A stretch of DNA of 64,000 nucleotides from AC-32 sp038236705 (lineage in GTDB: Bacteria; Actinomycetota; Thermoleophilia; Gaiellales; Gaiellaceae): the NCBI GenBank assembly GCA_038236705.1, contig JBBRZN010000001.1, positions 101,645 to 165,644 of the forward strand, written 5' to 3'. Positions 23,090 to 32,327 of this stretch are shown here, in pieces. The notes under the pieces are model-generated. The model searched no databases. It saw only the letters and a list, made by a program, of their open reading frames with translations, and had not been told where the DNA came from. Numbering within the stretch: the stretch's first letter is position 1; each line of letters starts with the position of its first letter. The position numbers and the translations under genes were made by a program.

Positions 23090-25378
23090 CTGCCTGCCCT
23101 GCTCGTCGCCTGGCTCGCCTTCCCGCTCCTCCTGGCGGGGCTCTCGCTCGGCTGCGGCCGGCTGCTCGAGGTCGCGAGCGGTGAGGGGCTGCCACGCGCG
23201 CTGGTGCTGCCCGCCGGGCTGACCGTCGTCGTCCTTGCCGCGCAGTTCGCGACCCTCGCTGACGCGACCGCCGAGCTCGCCGGTCCGTTCGTGATCGCGC
23301 TCGGCGTCGCCGGGCTGCTGCTCAGGCCGCCCTGGCACGATCGTCCCGAGCCGTGGGCGCTCGGCGCCGCCGCCGGGGTGTTCGCCGTGTTCGCCGCCCC
23401 GATCGTCCTCTCCGGCCGGGCGACCTTTGCCGGTTACATCAAGCTCGACGACACCGCCACCTATCTCGCGATGACCGACCGCGTGATGGAGCACGGCCGC
23501 AGCCTCGCGGGGCTCGCGCCGTCCACCTACGAGGCGACGCTGGCGACGACTCTCGCGATCGGCTACCCGACCGGGAGCCTGATGCCGCTCGGCCTCGGCC
23601 ACCAGCTGCTCTCGTACGACAGCGCGTGGCTCTTCCAGCCCTACCTGACCTTTCTGGCGGCGCTGATTGCGCTCGCGCTCTACGCCGTGCTCGAGAGGGC
23701 GATCCCCTCGAGGCCACTGCGCGCAGTGGCCGTCTTCGTGGCGGCCCAACCGGCAATCCTCTTCGGCTACGCGCTCTGGGGCGGGATCAAGGAGCTTCTC
23801 GGCGCGCTGCTGCTCGCGTTGATCGCCGCGCTCCTGCCCTGGACGCTCGAGGACGGTCGCGGCCCGCGCGCCGTGCTGCCGCTGGCCGCCGCGTTCGCTG
23901 CGGTGGTCTGCGTGCTCAGCCTGCCGGGGGCCGTCTGGCTGCTGCCGGCGATCGTCGTAGCCGGGGTCGTCGTCGTCCGCCGGCCGGGGCGGCCGCTGCT
24001 CTTGAAGGCCGGCGCGTTCACCGGTGCGCTGGCCGTGCTCGCGGTGCCGGCGTTCGTCGCCGCGGTGGACTGGCTGCCGCGCATCGGCGCCTTCGACAAG
24101 GAGACGAACCTCGGCAACCTGAACGGCCCGCTGAGCGGCTTTCAGGTCTTCGGGATCTGGCCCGTAGGCGACTTCCGCATCCATCCGCACGACTCGGCGC
24201 CCACCTACGTCCTGATCGCCGTCGTGATCGCGGCCGGCGCGCTCGGGCTCTGGTGGGCCTGGGAGCGCCGCGCCTGGGAGCTGCTCGCCTACGCGGCGGT
24301 CGCCGGAATCGGTTGCGCGCTCTTCGTCGCCGTCAGCTCGCCGTGGGTCGGCGGCAAGGCGCTGGCGATGGCCTCGCCGGCCGCCCTCGCCGCGGCGCTC
24401 GCGGTGTGCGCTGCCCTGTTCGCGCGCAAGCGAACCGTCGAGGCCGGGGTGCTCGCGCTGGCGATCGCCGCGGGCGTGGTCTGGTCGAACGTGCTCCAGT
24501 ACCACGATGTCTGGCTCGCGCCGCGCGGGCAGCTGCACGAGCTCGAGGCGATCGGCGACCGCTTCGCCGGGCAGGGCCCGTCGCTGATGACGACGTATGA
24601 GCCCTACGGCGCCCGCCACTTCCTGCGGCGCCTCGATCCCGAGGGCGCCTCGGAGCTGCGCCGCCGCTTCGTCTACCTCACCGACGGGAAGCTGCTCGAC
24701 AAGGGCGGTTCGGCCGACATCGACCGGATCCGCCTCGATGGGTTGCTCATCTACCGCACGCTCGTGCTGCGACGCGGCCCGGCGGCGAGCCGGCCTCCCT
24801 CGGTCTACCGGCTCGCCTGGAGCGGCCGCTACTACGAGGTCTGGCAGCGACCGCGGCCTCGCGAGCGGACGATCCTCGAGCACCTGCCGCTCGGGAACGA
24901 GAGCCAGGCCGCTGCGGTGCCGCCCTGCGCGGCGGTGCTCCGGCTCGGAGCGCTGGGAGGGACGCTGACGACCGCGACGAGGCCGGAGGCGATCCATCTG
25001 GGGGAGCCCCCGGGCCGGGGCGAGGTCGCATTGACGGTCTCGGTGCCGACTGCCGGCGACTACACCGCCTGGCTGGGCGGAGATTGGTTCGGCCTCGCCT
25101 CGATCTCCGTGGACGGGCGCGAGGTGGGCTCCATGCGGGACGAGCTGGACTGGCCCGGCCTCTACACCGACCTCGGCACGATCCCACTCTCAGCCGGCGA
25201 GCACCTCGTCCGGATCCGCTACGAGACCGGCGGCTGGCACCCGGGCAGCGGGGGCAGGCCGTACTCCTTCGGGCCGGTGGCGCTCAGCCGCGTGGACGCG
25301 CGCGAGCCCGTCGAGACGGCTTCGGAGCCGCGGAGCCTCTGCGGCCGCCGGCTGGACTGGGTCGAGGCGGTTCGTTAG
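23090..25378 (+). CDS. large polytopic membrane protein, probable CTG start
   Basis: About 762 residues if begun at CTG right after the previous TAG. The first helix LVAWLAFPLLLAGLSLGCGRLLE is needed to match the usual N-terminus of this actinobacterial family; the first standard codon (GTG 23204) would remove it. About 12-13 membrane segments are followed by a soluble C-terminal region from about residue 500, ending in a beta-sandwich-like part (VALTVSVPTAGDYTAWLGGDW, GEHLVRIRYETGGWHPGSGG) that resembles carbohydrate-binding modules. Probably a cell-surface glycan membrane enzyme; function not established. Its TAG shares TTAG with the convergent helicase stop. Confidence 0.8.
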   Translation: MPALLVAWLAFPLLLAGLSLGCGRLLEVASGEGLPRALVLPAGLTVVVLAAQFATLADATAELAGPFVIALGVAGLLLRPPWHDRPEPWALGAAAGVFAVFAAPIVLSGRATFAGYIKLDDTATYLAMTDRVMEHGRSLAGLAPSTYEATLATTLAIGYPTGSLMPLGLGHQLLSYDSAWLFQPYLTFLAALIALALYAVLERAIPSRPLRAVAVFVAAQPAILFGYALWGGIKELLGALLLALIAALLPWTLEDGRGPRAVLPLAAAFAAVVCVLSLPGAVWLLPAIVVAGVVVVRRPGRPLLLKAGAFTGALAVLAVPAFVAAVDWLPRIGAFDKETNLGNLNGPLSGFQVFGIWPVGDFRIHPHDSAPTYVLIAVVIAAGALGLWWAWERRAWELLAYAAVAGIGCALFVAVSSPWVGGKALAMASPAALAAALAVCAALFARKRTVEAGVLALAIAAGVVWSNVLQYHDVWLAPRGQLHELEAIGDRFAGQGPSLMTTYEPYGARHFLRRLDPEGASELRRRFVYLTDGKLLDKGGSADIDRIRLDGLLIYRTLVLRRGPAASRPPSVYRLAWSGRYYEVWQRPRPRERTILEHLPLGNESQAAAVPPCAAVLRLGALGGTLTTATRPEAIHLGEPPGRGEVALTVSVPTAGDYTAWLGGDWFGLASISVDGREVGSMRDELDWPGLYTDLGTIPLSAGEHLVRIRYETGGWHPGSGGRPYSFGPVALSRVDAREPVETASEPRSLCGRRLDWVEAVR

Positions 25379-27525
25379 ATCCGCTCGAGCGGCGCGTAGT
25401 CGAGCATCAGGCGCCGCTCGGTTCCGTCTGCGGCGAACCGCACCGTGACCACACCGCCGGCCTCCATCGCGGTCACCACTCCCTCGCCGAGAGTCTCGTG
25501 CCGGACCGAATCGCCTGTCGAGAGCGTGGGCGTGTCCGAGCGCGGAGCCACCCCGGTCGGCGAGCCGTAGCCCGACCAGGACGCGGGCTTGAGGCGCTGC
25601 CGCTCGACCTTGTCGTCCGGAAGCTCGTCGAGGAACCGCGAGGGCAGGTTGTACGACCGGCTCCCGTAGAGCGAACGCGCGGAGGCGTGGGTGAGCACGA
25701 GCCGCTCCTTCGCCCGCGTCATGCCCACGTAGGCGAGCCGCCGCTCCTCCTCGAGTCCCTGTTCCTCGATCGAGCGGGCGTGCGGGAAGATGCCCTCCTC
25801 CAGGCCGATCATGAAGACGGCCCGGAACTCGAGCCCCTTCGCGTTGTGCAGGGTCATCAGCGTGACCAGGCTCTGCTCCCCGCGGATCGCATCCTGGTCG
25901 GAATAGAGCGAGATCTCCTGCAGGAAGCCGGAGAGGCTCGGCTCGGCCGCGGTGGCCTGGTACTCCTGCGCGGCGCTGACGAGCTCCTGGAGGTTCTCGA
26001 TCCGGCCCTGCGCCTCGATCGTCCGCTCGGCGCGCAGCGCGTCCATGTAGCCGCTGCGCTCGAGCACCCGCTCGATCACCTCCGGCACCTCGAGCTCGAG
26101 CGCCCCCGCCTGGAGCGACTGGAGCAGGGAGTGCAGCTGCCCAACCGCGCGCAGCGGCGCGGCCGCGATTCCGGCCGGCTCGGCGTGGCCGAGCGCCTCC
26201 CAGAGCGAGATCCCGTGCGCGTCCGCGTAGGTCTGGAGACGCGCAAGGCTGGCATCGCCGATCCCGCGTCGCGGGCGGTTGGCGATCCTCTGGAGCGAGA
26301 CGGCGTCGTAGGGGTTGTCGATCGCCTGGAGGTAGGCGACCACGTCCTTCACCTCGGCGCGCTCGTAGAAGCGCGGGCCGCCGATCACCTGGTAGCCGAC
26401 CCCTTGGCGGACGAGCACGTCCTCCAGCACGCGCGACTGCGCGTTCGTCCGGTAGAAGACCGCGATCTCGCTCCCGTTGTAGCCCTCCTCGCCCAGGAGC
26501 GCGATCTCGGCCGCGACGAAGCGCGCCTCGGCGTGCTCGTCCTCGACCTCGAGCACGCGGACGGGCTCGCCCTCGCCGAGCTCCGACCAGAGGTTTTTCG
26601 GCTTGCGCTCGCGGTTGTTCGAGATGACCGCGTTCGCCGACTCGAGGATCGTGTTCGTCGAGCGGTAGTTCTGCTCCAGGGCGATCGTCTTGGTCTCGCC
26701 GAAGTCGCGCTCGAACTCCAGGATGTTGCGGATGTCCGCTCCTCGGAACCCGTAGACACTCTGATCTGGATCGCCCACTGCACAGACATTCCGGTGCTTT
26801 TCGGACAGCAACTGGAGCAGCCGGTACTGGGCGTGGTTCGTGTCCTGGTACTCGTCCACGAGGATGTAGCGGAAGGCCTTCTGCCAGCGCTCGCGCGCCT
26901 CCGGGAAGCTCTCCAGCACCTGGACGGTGAGCATTAGGAGATCGTCGAAGTCGACCGCGTTCGAGGCGATCAGCCGCTTCTGGTAGAGGTCGTACGCCTC
27001 AGCGACGGTCTGGTCGTGGAACGACGAGACGCGCTCGGCGTACTCCTCCGGGGTGACGAGCTGGTTCTTCGCCGCGGAGATCTGCGCATGTATGCCGCGG
27101 GGAACGAAGCGCTTCGGGTCGCGGTCGAGCTCCTCCAGGCAGGCCTTGGTGAGCCGCACCTGGTCGGCCTGGTCGTAGATCGTGAAGTTGCTCCGGTAGC
27201 CGAGGCGCTGGGCCTCGCGCCGCAGGATCCGCCCGCAGGCGGCGTGGAAGGTGAGGATCCAGATCGAGCGCGCGACCGGACCGAGCAGGTCCTCGAGCCG
27301 CTCGCGCATCTCCCCCGCGGCCTTGTTGGTGAAGGTGATCGCGAGGATCTCGTTCGGCTTCACCCCGCAGGCGTTGATCAGGTGCGCGACCCGGTAGGTG
27401 AGCACGCGCGTCTTGCCCGAACCGGCGCCGGCGACGACGAGCAGCGGACCCTCGGTCGCGAGGACCGCCTCACGCTGCGCTGGGTTCAGGTCTGCGAGAT
27501 AGCGTTCGGGGGAGGCAACTGCCAC
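25375..27525 (-). CDS. pcrA: ATP-dependent DNA helicase, UvrD/PcrA family
   Basis: 716 residues, superfamily 1A 3'-5' helicase for repair and replication-fork processing. All motifs are visible: I (VAGAGSGKTRVLTYR), Ia (ITFTNKAAGEM), II (ILVDEYQDTN), III (VGDPDQSVYGFRGADI), IV (EQNYRSTNTIL), V (LMTLHNAKGLEF), VI (YVGMTRAKERL). The end (HETLGEGVVTAME...GTERRLMLDYAPLERI) is the Tudor-like RNA-polymerase-binding domain of PcrA. GTG start 6 nt after TAGCAT (complement of 27532-27537), so leaderless. Divergent from the cupin gene, 29 bp away. Confidence 0.94.
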   Translation of the reverse strand: MAVASPERYLADLNPAQREAVLATEGPLLVVAGAGSGKTRVLTYRVAHLINACGVKPNEILAITFTNKAAGEMRERLEDLLGPVARSIWILTFHAACGRILRREAQRLGYRSNFTIYDQADQVRLTKACLEELDRDPKRFVPRGIHAQISAAKNQLVTPEEYAERVSSFHDQTVAEAYDLYQKRLIASNAVDFDDLLMLTVQVLESFPEARERWQKAFRYILVDEYQDTNHAQYRLLQLLSEKHRNVCAVGDPDQSVYGFRGADIRNILEFERDFGETKTIALEQNYRSTNTILESANAVISNNRERKPKNLWSELGEGEPVRVLEVEDEHAEARFVAAEIALLGEEGYNGSEIAVFYRTNAQSRVLEDVLVRQGVGYQVIGGPRFYERAEVKDVVAYLQAIDNPYDAVSLQRIANRPRRGIGDASLARLQTYADAHGISLWEALGHAEPAGIAAAPLRAVGQLHSLLQSLQAGALELEVPEVIERVLERSGYMDALRAERTIEAQGRIENLQELVSAAQEYQATAAEPSLSGFLQEISLYSDQDAIRGEQSLVTLMTLHNAKGLEFRAVFMIGLEEGIFPHARSIEEQGLEEERRLAYVGMTRAKERLVLTHASARSLYGSRSYNLPSRFLDELPDDKVERQRLKPASWSGYGSPTGVAPRSDTPTLSTGDSVRHETLGEGVVTAMEAGGVVTVRFAADGTERRLMLDYAPLERI

Positions 27526-27554
27526 TGCTCGATGCTAGCGAGGGAAATGAGCCT

Positions 27555-27917
27555 ATGGGCCACGCGTTCGGGTCGATCGACGAGATGGGCGACGGCGTCT
27601 TCCGCAAGGTGCGGCAAGAGCTCGGCGTGACGGCCTTCGGCGTGAACGTGCTCGTGCTCGCGCCGGGCATCGTGGCACGGCCCCACTACCACGAGCAGCA
27701 GGACGAGCTCTACTTCGTCCACTCGGGGCGGGCGCGATTCGCGCTCCCGGGCGAGACGCGCGAGCTCGGGCCGGGCGGGCTCTGCCACGTCGAATCGACC
27801 ACGCCCCGCCAGATGTCGAGCATCGGCGACGAAGACCTCGTCATGCTCGTCGTCGGCGCCAAGGACGGCTACGTCGGCCGCGACGGGCAGCCCGCGGATC
27901 CGGAGAAGCTGGGCTAG
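27555..27917 (+). CDS. small cupin-domain protein
   Basis: 120 residues. Cupin motif 1 is PGIVARPHYHEQQDELYFVHSG with the H-x-H...E metal ligands; motif 2 (GPGGLCHVESTTPRQ) has one histidine. Probably a metal-binding regulator or isomerase-type protein; substrate unknown. ATG start with AGGGAA about 8 nt upstream. Its stop shares CTAG with the convergent membrane protein. Confidence 0.84.
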   Translation: MGHAFGSIDEMGDGVFRKVRQELGVTAFGVNVLVLAPGIVARPHYHEQQDELYFVHSGRARFALPGETRELGPGGLCHVESTTPRQMSSIGDEDLVMLVVGAKDGYVGRDGQPADPEKLG

Positions 27918-28927
27918 AAGCGGACTGCGGCTCGACGAAGCTCGCCGAAGCTGCGCGCGTAGAGCGAAAGGCCGACCGTCGCCGCAACAGCCGTGGCGAG
28001 ACTTCCGGCGGCCGGAGTGAAGACGCTGGCCGCGATCGCGGTCGTGCCGCCGTGGCCAGACATCGCCAGCGCGCCGATCGCGGCACCCTGGTAGAGCCCG
28101 ACGTTCCCGGGCAAGAAGGGCATCGTGTTCGCCAGACCGGTCACGACCATGTAGAGCAGGGCCGAGCCGACGCCGGCGTGGACGCCGACCGCCTGGAGCA
28201 GGAAGAGAACACCGAACCAGCGGGCGACCCAGGTCACGATGAGGATGAGGCCGGCCTTGAGCATGATCCGCTTCGGGGCCGCGGCGCCCGCGAGGAACGC
28301 GCCGACGCTCTCCGGCAGACGGTGGCTCAGCTTGTGGTGCAAGACCGAGACGAGCAGCAGCCCGCCGGCGGCGAGCGGCAGGCCGACGACCATCGTCAGC
28401 TTCGCCCAGCCGGGGACCGGAAGGAAGAATACCGAGGCGGCGCCGACGAGCACGAAGGCCACCATCTCGAGCAGATGCGCGCACAGGAGGCTTCCGCCCG
28501 CGCGCGAGAACCCGGGCCAGCGCGGCCCGGCGACGACCTTCAGCACTCCGACCTTCGAGGCTTCGCCCAGCCGGCCGGGCAAGACGGTGTCGAGAAACGA
28601 GCCGACGGAGCTGGCCGTGTACATGGCACGGAAGCCGACCGGCGAGCGCACCGTCGACGTCCAGGCGAGCGCGCGAAGCGGCTGAACCGCCGCGCAGATC
28701 GCAAGGCCGGCAAGCAGGTAGCGCCAGTCGGGAGTGGCGGCGGCCGCGAAGACGCTCGAGCCGGTCCGCTGGACCAGCAGGAAGACACCGACCACCGAGG
28801 TCAGTGCGATCACGACAACGAGGCTGCGGCGACCCACCTTCACTCTCACCGCATCGGCAATTCGGCGCAGCGGCGCGAACCCCTGGAAAGGGGACTGCCA
28901 CGTACGCATGGTCGACTGAAGTCGCAT
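27914..28927 (-). CDS. lysylphosphatidylglycerol synthase TM-region family protein
   Basis: 337 residues, 7-8 membrane helices, the flippase-like UPF0104/LPG_synthase_TM family without the cytoplasmic transferase domain. Conserved features seen are FLDTVLPGRLGEASKVGVLK and LPGNVGLYQGAAIGALA. Related proteins flip or handle lipid-linked substrates. Start taken at ATG 28927; ATG 28909 is also possible. An 81-bp gap separates it from the cinA-like gene upstream. Confidence 0.84.
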   Translation of the reverse strand: MRLQSTMRTWQSPFQGFAPLRRIADAVRVKVGRRSLVVVIALTSVVGVFLLVQRTGSSVFAAAATPDWRYLLAGLAICAAVQPLRALAWTSTVRSPVGFRAMYTASSVGSFLDTVLPGRLGEASKVGVLKVVAGPRWPGFSRAGGSLLCAHLLEMVAFVLVGAASVFFLPVPGWAKLTMVVGLPLAAGGLLLVSVLHHKLSHRLPESVGAFLAGAAAPKRIMLKAGLILIVTWVARWFGVLFLLQAVGVHAGVGSALLYMVVTGLANTMPFLPGNVGLYQGAAIGALAMSGHGGTTAIAASVFTPAAGSLATAVAATVGLSLYARSFGELRRAAVRF

Positions 28928-29008
28928 CGGTCTGGGGCGAAGGCCGCCTGACTTCCCAGATCACGCAACCACCAGGACCGTAGCAGGCCTTGCGGCGGAC
29001 TGCGGCTC

Positions 29009-29722
29009 TCAGGCGGTTGGATCGGTCAAAGCCTGCTCGAACCAGGCCTGCGCTGCCGCCAGCGCGACCGGGTCGCTCGACTTGAGCACGACCTCGACGG
29101 AGCTGCCTTCGGCTCCGAAGCTGGGGTACGAGCCGACTCTGACAGCCGGATAGCGCTCGCCACCGGCCTCGAGCACCGCCACGATGCGGCTCTCGGTAGT
29201 GCGATAGGTGCGCCGCCAGGAGCCGATCGGGCTGCCGCCGCCGAGCTCCGCCGCAACGGTCTCGAACATCGCCTCCATCTCGGCCGGCAACCCGGGCAGA
29301 ACGTAGACGTTGCCGATCACGAAGCCGGGCGCGCCGCCGAGCGGGTTCTCGAGCGGACGGCTGCCGGTGGGAAGCTGCGCCCAGCGGGTGACGTAGTCGG
29401 GATCGCCGCGGAAGCGGGCGCGCAGGCGCTCGGCGACCTCGGCTTGCTCCTCCTGGGGCACTCCGAACGCTGCTGCGATCGCTTCGCGCGTGATGTCGTC
29501 CGGAGTTCCGCCGAGACCGCCGGTGACGAGTACCACGTCGGCGTCGGCGGCCTGGGCGCGAACCAGCGCAGCGACTCGCTCTTGCTCGTCCGGAAGCGAT
29601 GCGATCAGCAGCACGTCCACGCCGAGGGCTTCGAGCCGGGCGGCGAGCCAGGAGCCGTTCGTGTTGACGGTGTCGCCGGAGACCAGCTCGTTCCCGATCG
29701 TCACGATCGAGGCGGTCGCCAT
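29009..29722 (-). CDS. CinA-like molybdopterin-binding domain protein
   Basis: 237 residues, equal to the N-terminal half of CinA/competence-damage protein without the C-terminal amidase domain. The molybdopterin-binding fold is shown by IVTIGNELVSGDTVNTNGSWLA, VLVTGGLGGTPDDITREA and VYVLPGLPAEMEAMF. In full-length relatives this half has ADP-ribose pyrophosphatase activity; whether this one does is not shown. ATG start 6 nt after TATACT (complement of 29729-29734), a clean leaderless promoter. Only 17 bp separate it from the divergent acetyltransferase gene. Confidence 0.88.
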   Translation of the reverse strand: MATASIVTIGNELVSGDTVNTNGSWLAARLEALGVDVLLIASLPDEQERVAALVRAQAADADVVLVTGGLGGTPDDITREAIAAAFGVPQEEQAEVAERLRARFRGDPDYVTRWAQLPTGSRPLENPLGGAPGFVIGNVYVLPGLPAEMEAMFETVAAELGGGSPIGSWRRTYRTTESRIVAVLEAGGERYPAVRVGSYPSFGAEGSSVEVVLKSSDPVALAAAQAWFEQALTDPTA

Positions 29723-29727
29723 TTCGC

Positions 29728-29734
29728 GAGTATA
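29728..29734. promoter_or_regulatory. overlapping -10 boxes between cinA-like and GNAT genes
   Basis: GAGTATA contains TATACT on minus (29734-29729, 6 nt to ATG 29722) and GAGTAT on plus (29728-29733, 6 nt to GTG 29740). The plus box keeps the key A at position 2 and T at position 6. The whole intergenic space is 17 bp. Confidence 0.5.
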
Positions 29735-29739
29735 GGGGC

Positions 29740-30633
29740 GTGATTCGCGAGCTCCGGAAAGAAGACGCAGAAGCGACTGCCACGCTCATTCTTGCCGTCA
29801 ACCCGCATCGGCTCGAGACGGGCGCGATGGTCTGGGCGCGTGCGAACAAACCTCCGCCGGCGGCGCTCCGGCGGGATTGGGTCGCCGAGTCCGGCGGGGA
29901 GATCGTCGGCTACGCGCACGCCGCCCTCGACTCGTCGGCGCCGGGGCGCGGCAAGGCCCGACTCTGGATCGGCGTTCGTCGAGAGCAGCGCGGCCAAGGC
30001 ATCGGCGCCGAGCTCTTCCGGATCGTGGAGGAACATCTCCGCTCCGGAAACGCCACGCGCCTGCGCACCTGGGTCGACGGCGATCCCGCGGGAGAGCGGT
30101 TCGTGCGGCAGCGCGGCTTCGAGCTGACGGGCGCCGACCGCGTCTCCGACGTGGATCCCCGGGCGGTCGACCTTTCTCGCCTGCGGGAGCTCGAGGCGGG
30201 GAACTTGCGCCTGGTCTCGCTGGCCGAGGCGCTGGACGATGTCGAGGCGCTGTTCGAGCGCTACAGCGCGGGCGAGGCCGAGCTGCCAAACGACCTCGCG
30301 GAGTGGAAGTGGGACGACCTGGCTCACCCGAATCTCTCCCAGGAGGGCAGCTTCGTCGTGCTGGACGGTGACCAGCCGGCCGCGTTCTGCTTCCTCACCG
30401 TCGATCCCGAGCGCGGGGTCGCCCACAACCAGCTGACCGCGACCCTGCCGGGCTACCGGCGCCGGGGGCTCGCGCTGCTGGTGAAGCTCGCGACCACCCG
30501 CTGGGCTGCCGCAAACGGGATCGAACGGATCCTGACCGAGAACGACCGCGAGAACAGCGGCATGCTCGCGCTCAACGAGAGCCTCGGCTACCGGCCTATC
30601 TACGACCAGGGCATCTGGGTGCTCGAGCGGTGA
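29740..30633 (+). CDS. double-domain GNAT acetyltransferase
   Basis: 297 residues holding two GNAT folds. The first (about 1-140) has the acetyl-CoA loop VRREQRGQGIGAELF (R/Q-x-x-G-x-G/A); the second (about 145-297) has ATLPGYRRRGLALLVKL and the NDRENSGMLALNESLGY end seen in mycothiol-synthase-like proteins. Substrate unknown. GTG start, apparently leaderless. It overlaps its paralogue by 4 bases (GTGA). Confidence 0.88.
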   Translation: MIRELRKEDAEATATLILAVNPHRLETGAMVWARANKPPPAALRRDWVAESGGEIVGYAHAALDSSAPGRGKARLWIGVRREQRGQGIGAELFRIVEEHLRSGNATRLRTWVDGDPAGERFVRQRGFELTGADRVSDVDPRAVDLSRLRELEAGNLRLVSLAEALDDVEALFERYSAGEAELPNDLAEWKWDDLAHPNLSQEGSFVVLDGDQPAAFCFLTVDPERGVAHNQLTATLPGYRRRGLALLVKLATTRWAAANGIERILTENDRENSGMLALNESLGYRPIYDQGIWVLER

Positions 30634-31562
30634 TTCGCGAGCTGCGGAGGGAAGACGTGCCGGCGATGGTGCGCCTCTCGCTCGAACTGAACCCGCGTCA
30701 GGTGTTGACCGAGCGCGGCCTCGTGCACGAGCTCGAGCTCCCGCCGTTGGGCGAGCGGCGGCGGGACTGGGTGGCGGTCGCGGGGGACGAGATCGTCGGC
30801 CACGCCGAAGCCGCCTTCGAGTGGGCGGTGCCGACCCCAGGGAAGGGCCGGCTTTGGATCGACGTCGCGCGGGATCACCGTGGCCGGGGGATCGGCTCGG
30901 AGCTGTTCGAGACGGCCGTCGCCTATTTGCGCGCGGAGGACGCCTGGCGCCTGGAGAGCTACGTGCCTGGCGACCCAGCGGGCTCCGAGTTCCTGACGAA
31001 ACGTGGCTTCGCGCCGTCGGGGCGCAACCGCGTCTCAGCGCTCGACGTCTCGGCGGCCTCGGTTCCCGAGGTGGCCGTGCCCGGGTTTCGCCTGGAAACC
31101 TTGGGAGAGACGCGAGACCGCGCGCACGAGCTGCACGCGATCTGTGTCGAAGGCGAGATCGACATGCCCTCGGACGAGCCGGAGACGGAAGTCGACTTCG
31201 AAAGCTGGCGCCGCGACGAGTTCGAGTACCCCGACATCTCGGATGAGGGCAGCTTCGTCGTGCTCGACGGCGAGCGCCCGGTCTCGCTGGCGTTCGTCGC
31301 CGTCGACCCGGCGCGGGGCATCGGCTACAACTCGATGACCGCCACCCTGCGTACGCAGCGGCGCCGTGGTCTCGCGCTGCTCGGCAAGGTGGCCGTCGTG
31401 CGTTGGGCGCAGGAGGCGGGGCTCGAGAGGCTCGTGACCGAGAACGACGAGGGCAACGTCGGCATGCTCGCGATCAACGACCGGCTCGGTTACCAACCGC
31501 TCTACGTCGAGGAATACTTCGTGCGACTAGAGGGGGAACGCCCGGCCGGCGAGCGCGGGTAG
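30630..31562 (+). CDS. double-domain GNAT acetyltransferase, paralogue
   Basis: 310 residues, GTG start on the previous TGA. Same two-domain layout: VARDHRGRGIGSELF in domain 1, ATLRTQRRRGLALLGKV and ENDEGNVGMLAINDRLGY in domain 2. The shared RELRREDVPAM start shows a tandem duplication. Its 3' end overlaps the convergent barrel-protein gene by 36 bases. Confidence 0.87.
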   Translation: MIRELRREDVPAMVRLSLELNPRQVLTERGLVHELELPPLGERRRDWVAVAGDEIVGHAEAAFEWAVPTPGKGRLWIDVARDHRGRGIGSELFETAVAYLRAEDAWRLESYVPGDPAGSEFLTKRGFAPSGRNRVSALDVSAASVPEVAVPGFRLETLGETRDRAHELHAICVEGEIDMPSDEPETEVDFESWRRDEFEYPDISDEGSFVVLDGERPVSLAFVAVDPARGIGYNSMTATLRTQRRRGLALLGKVAVVRWAQEAGLERLVTENDEGNVGMLAINDRLGYQPLYVEEYFVRLEGERPAGERG

Positions 31563-32327
31563 CACCTGCGCCGTGACCCAGACCGGCGTGGTCGCGTAGC
31601 GGCGCGAGTAGCGGAAGCTCCCGTTGCCCTGGCGCATGCGCCGGAGGTACGCGAGCGCGCCGCGCGGCACGGGCTTGCCGGCAGCGACGAAGGCCTGAAC
31701 CATCCAGGCCGTGGACTGCGTGTCCGAGCCGCGGCCGCGCGTGAGCTCGAAGCCGCCGTCGCGGTTCCGGAGTCGGTCCAGGTAGGTGAGTGCGCGGCTG
31801 ATCGGCGCACCGCGCACGCCCGCGGAGCGCAGGGCCTGAACCGCAGCGGCGGTGTCGTTCGAGTCGGGCCGACCGCCGGGGTACCACCCCCACCCGCCGG
31901 AGCGAGCCTGCCGGCGCAGCACGAACCGCACGGCAGCGCGGGGCGCCGGCTCTCCGGCCTGGCGCAGGGCGAGGATCCCCCAGATGGTCGAGTTGACCGT
32001 CGGGCCGATCGCCCCGCCCGGTCGCTGGAAGCGGCGGATGCGCGCGAGCAGCCGCTGGGGCCGGTGCCCCAGAGCGCTCTCCGCCAGCGCGACGAGCTCG
32101 ACGTCGGTCGCCTCGGTCAGCTCGTTCTCGTGCGCGACGAGGTAGTCCAGGGCGCGGCCCGGGCTCGCGCCCGCTGCCTCGAGCCCGAGCGCCGCCCAGG
32201 CGGTCAGCTCGGGGCCCGAGGCACCGCTCGGCTCGACGAAGCCACCGCCCGGAGCCTGGCGGCCCTGGAGGAAGCCGACCGGGCTCGCGGCGAGCGCAGT
32301 CGCGGCGACCGCGGCGGCGAGCCTCAC
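31527..32327 (-). CDS. secreted alpha/alpha-barrel protein, transcobalamin N-domain-like
   Basis: 266 residues, last gene of the riboswitch operon. A signal peptide (RLAAAVAATALAASPVG) is followed by about five repeats of the prenyltransferase/squalene-cyclase type: GGGFVEPSGASGPELTAWAA, GGAIGPTVNSTIWGILALR, SGGWGWYPGGRPDSNDTAAA, DGGFELTRGRGSDTQSTAWM, NGSFRYS...TPVWVTAQVL. The catalytic acids of true cyclases are not apparent. Animal transcobalamin and intrinsic factor use this alpha6/alpha6 barrel as the N-terminal half of the B12-binding fold, so with the DUF4430 neighbours the likely role is extracytoplasmic corrinoid binding. GTG start overlapping the S-component stop (GTGA). Confidence 0.78.
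   Translation of the reverse strand: MRLAAAVAATALAASPVGFLQGRQAPGGGFVEPSGASGPELTAWAALGLEAAGASPGRALDYLVAHENELTEATDVELVALAESALGHRPQRLLARIRRFQRPGGAIGPTVNSTIWGILALRQAGEPAPRAAVRFVLRRQARSGGWGWYPGGRPDSNDTAAAVQALRSAGVRGAPISRALTYLDRLRNRDGGFELTRGRGSDTQSTAWMVQAFVAAGKPVPRGALAYLRRMRQGNGSFRYSRRYATTPVWVTAQVLPALAGRAFPL

Noticed and set aside
22424..24997. 857-codon open frame on minus opposite the large membrane protein
   Set aside because: Arg/Gly/Glu/Asp-rich composition of an antisense shadow in GC-rich DNA; it runs through the tRNA-Val gene and has no domain motif, while the plus frame has proper membrane helices.
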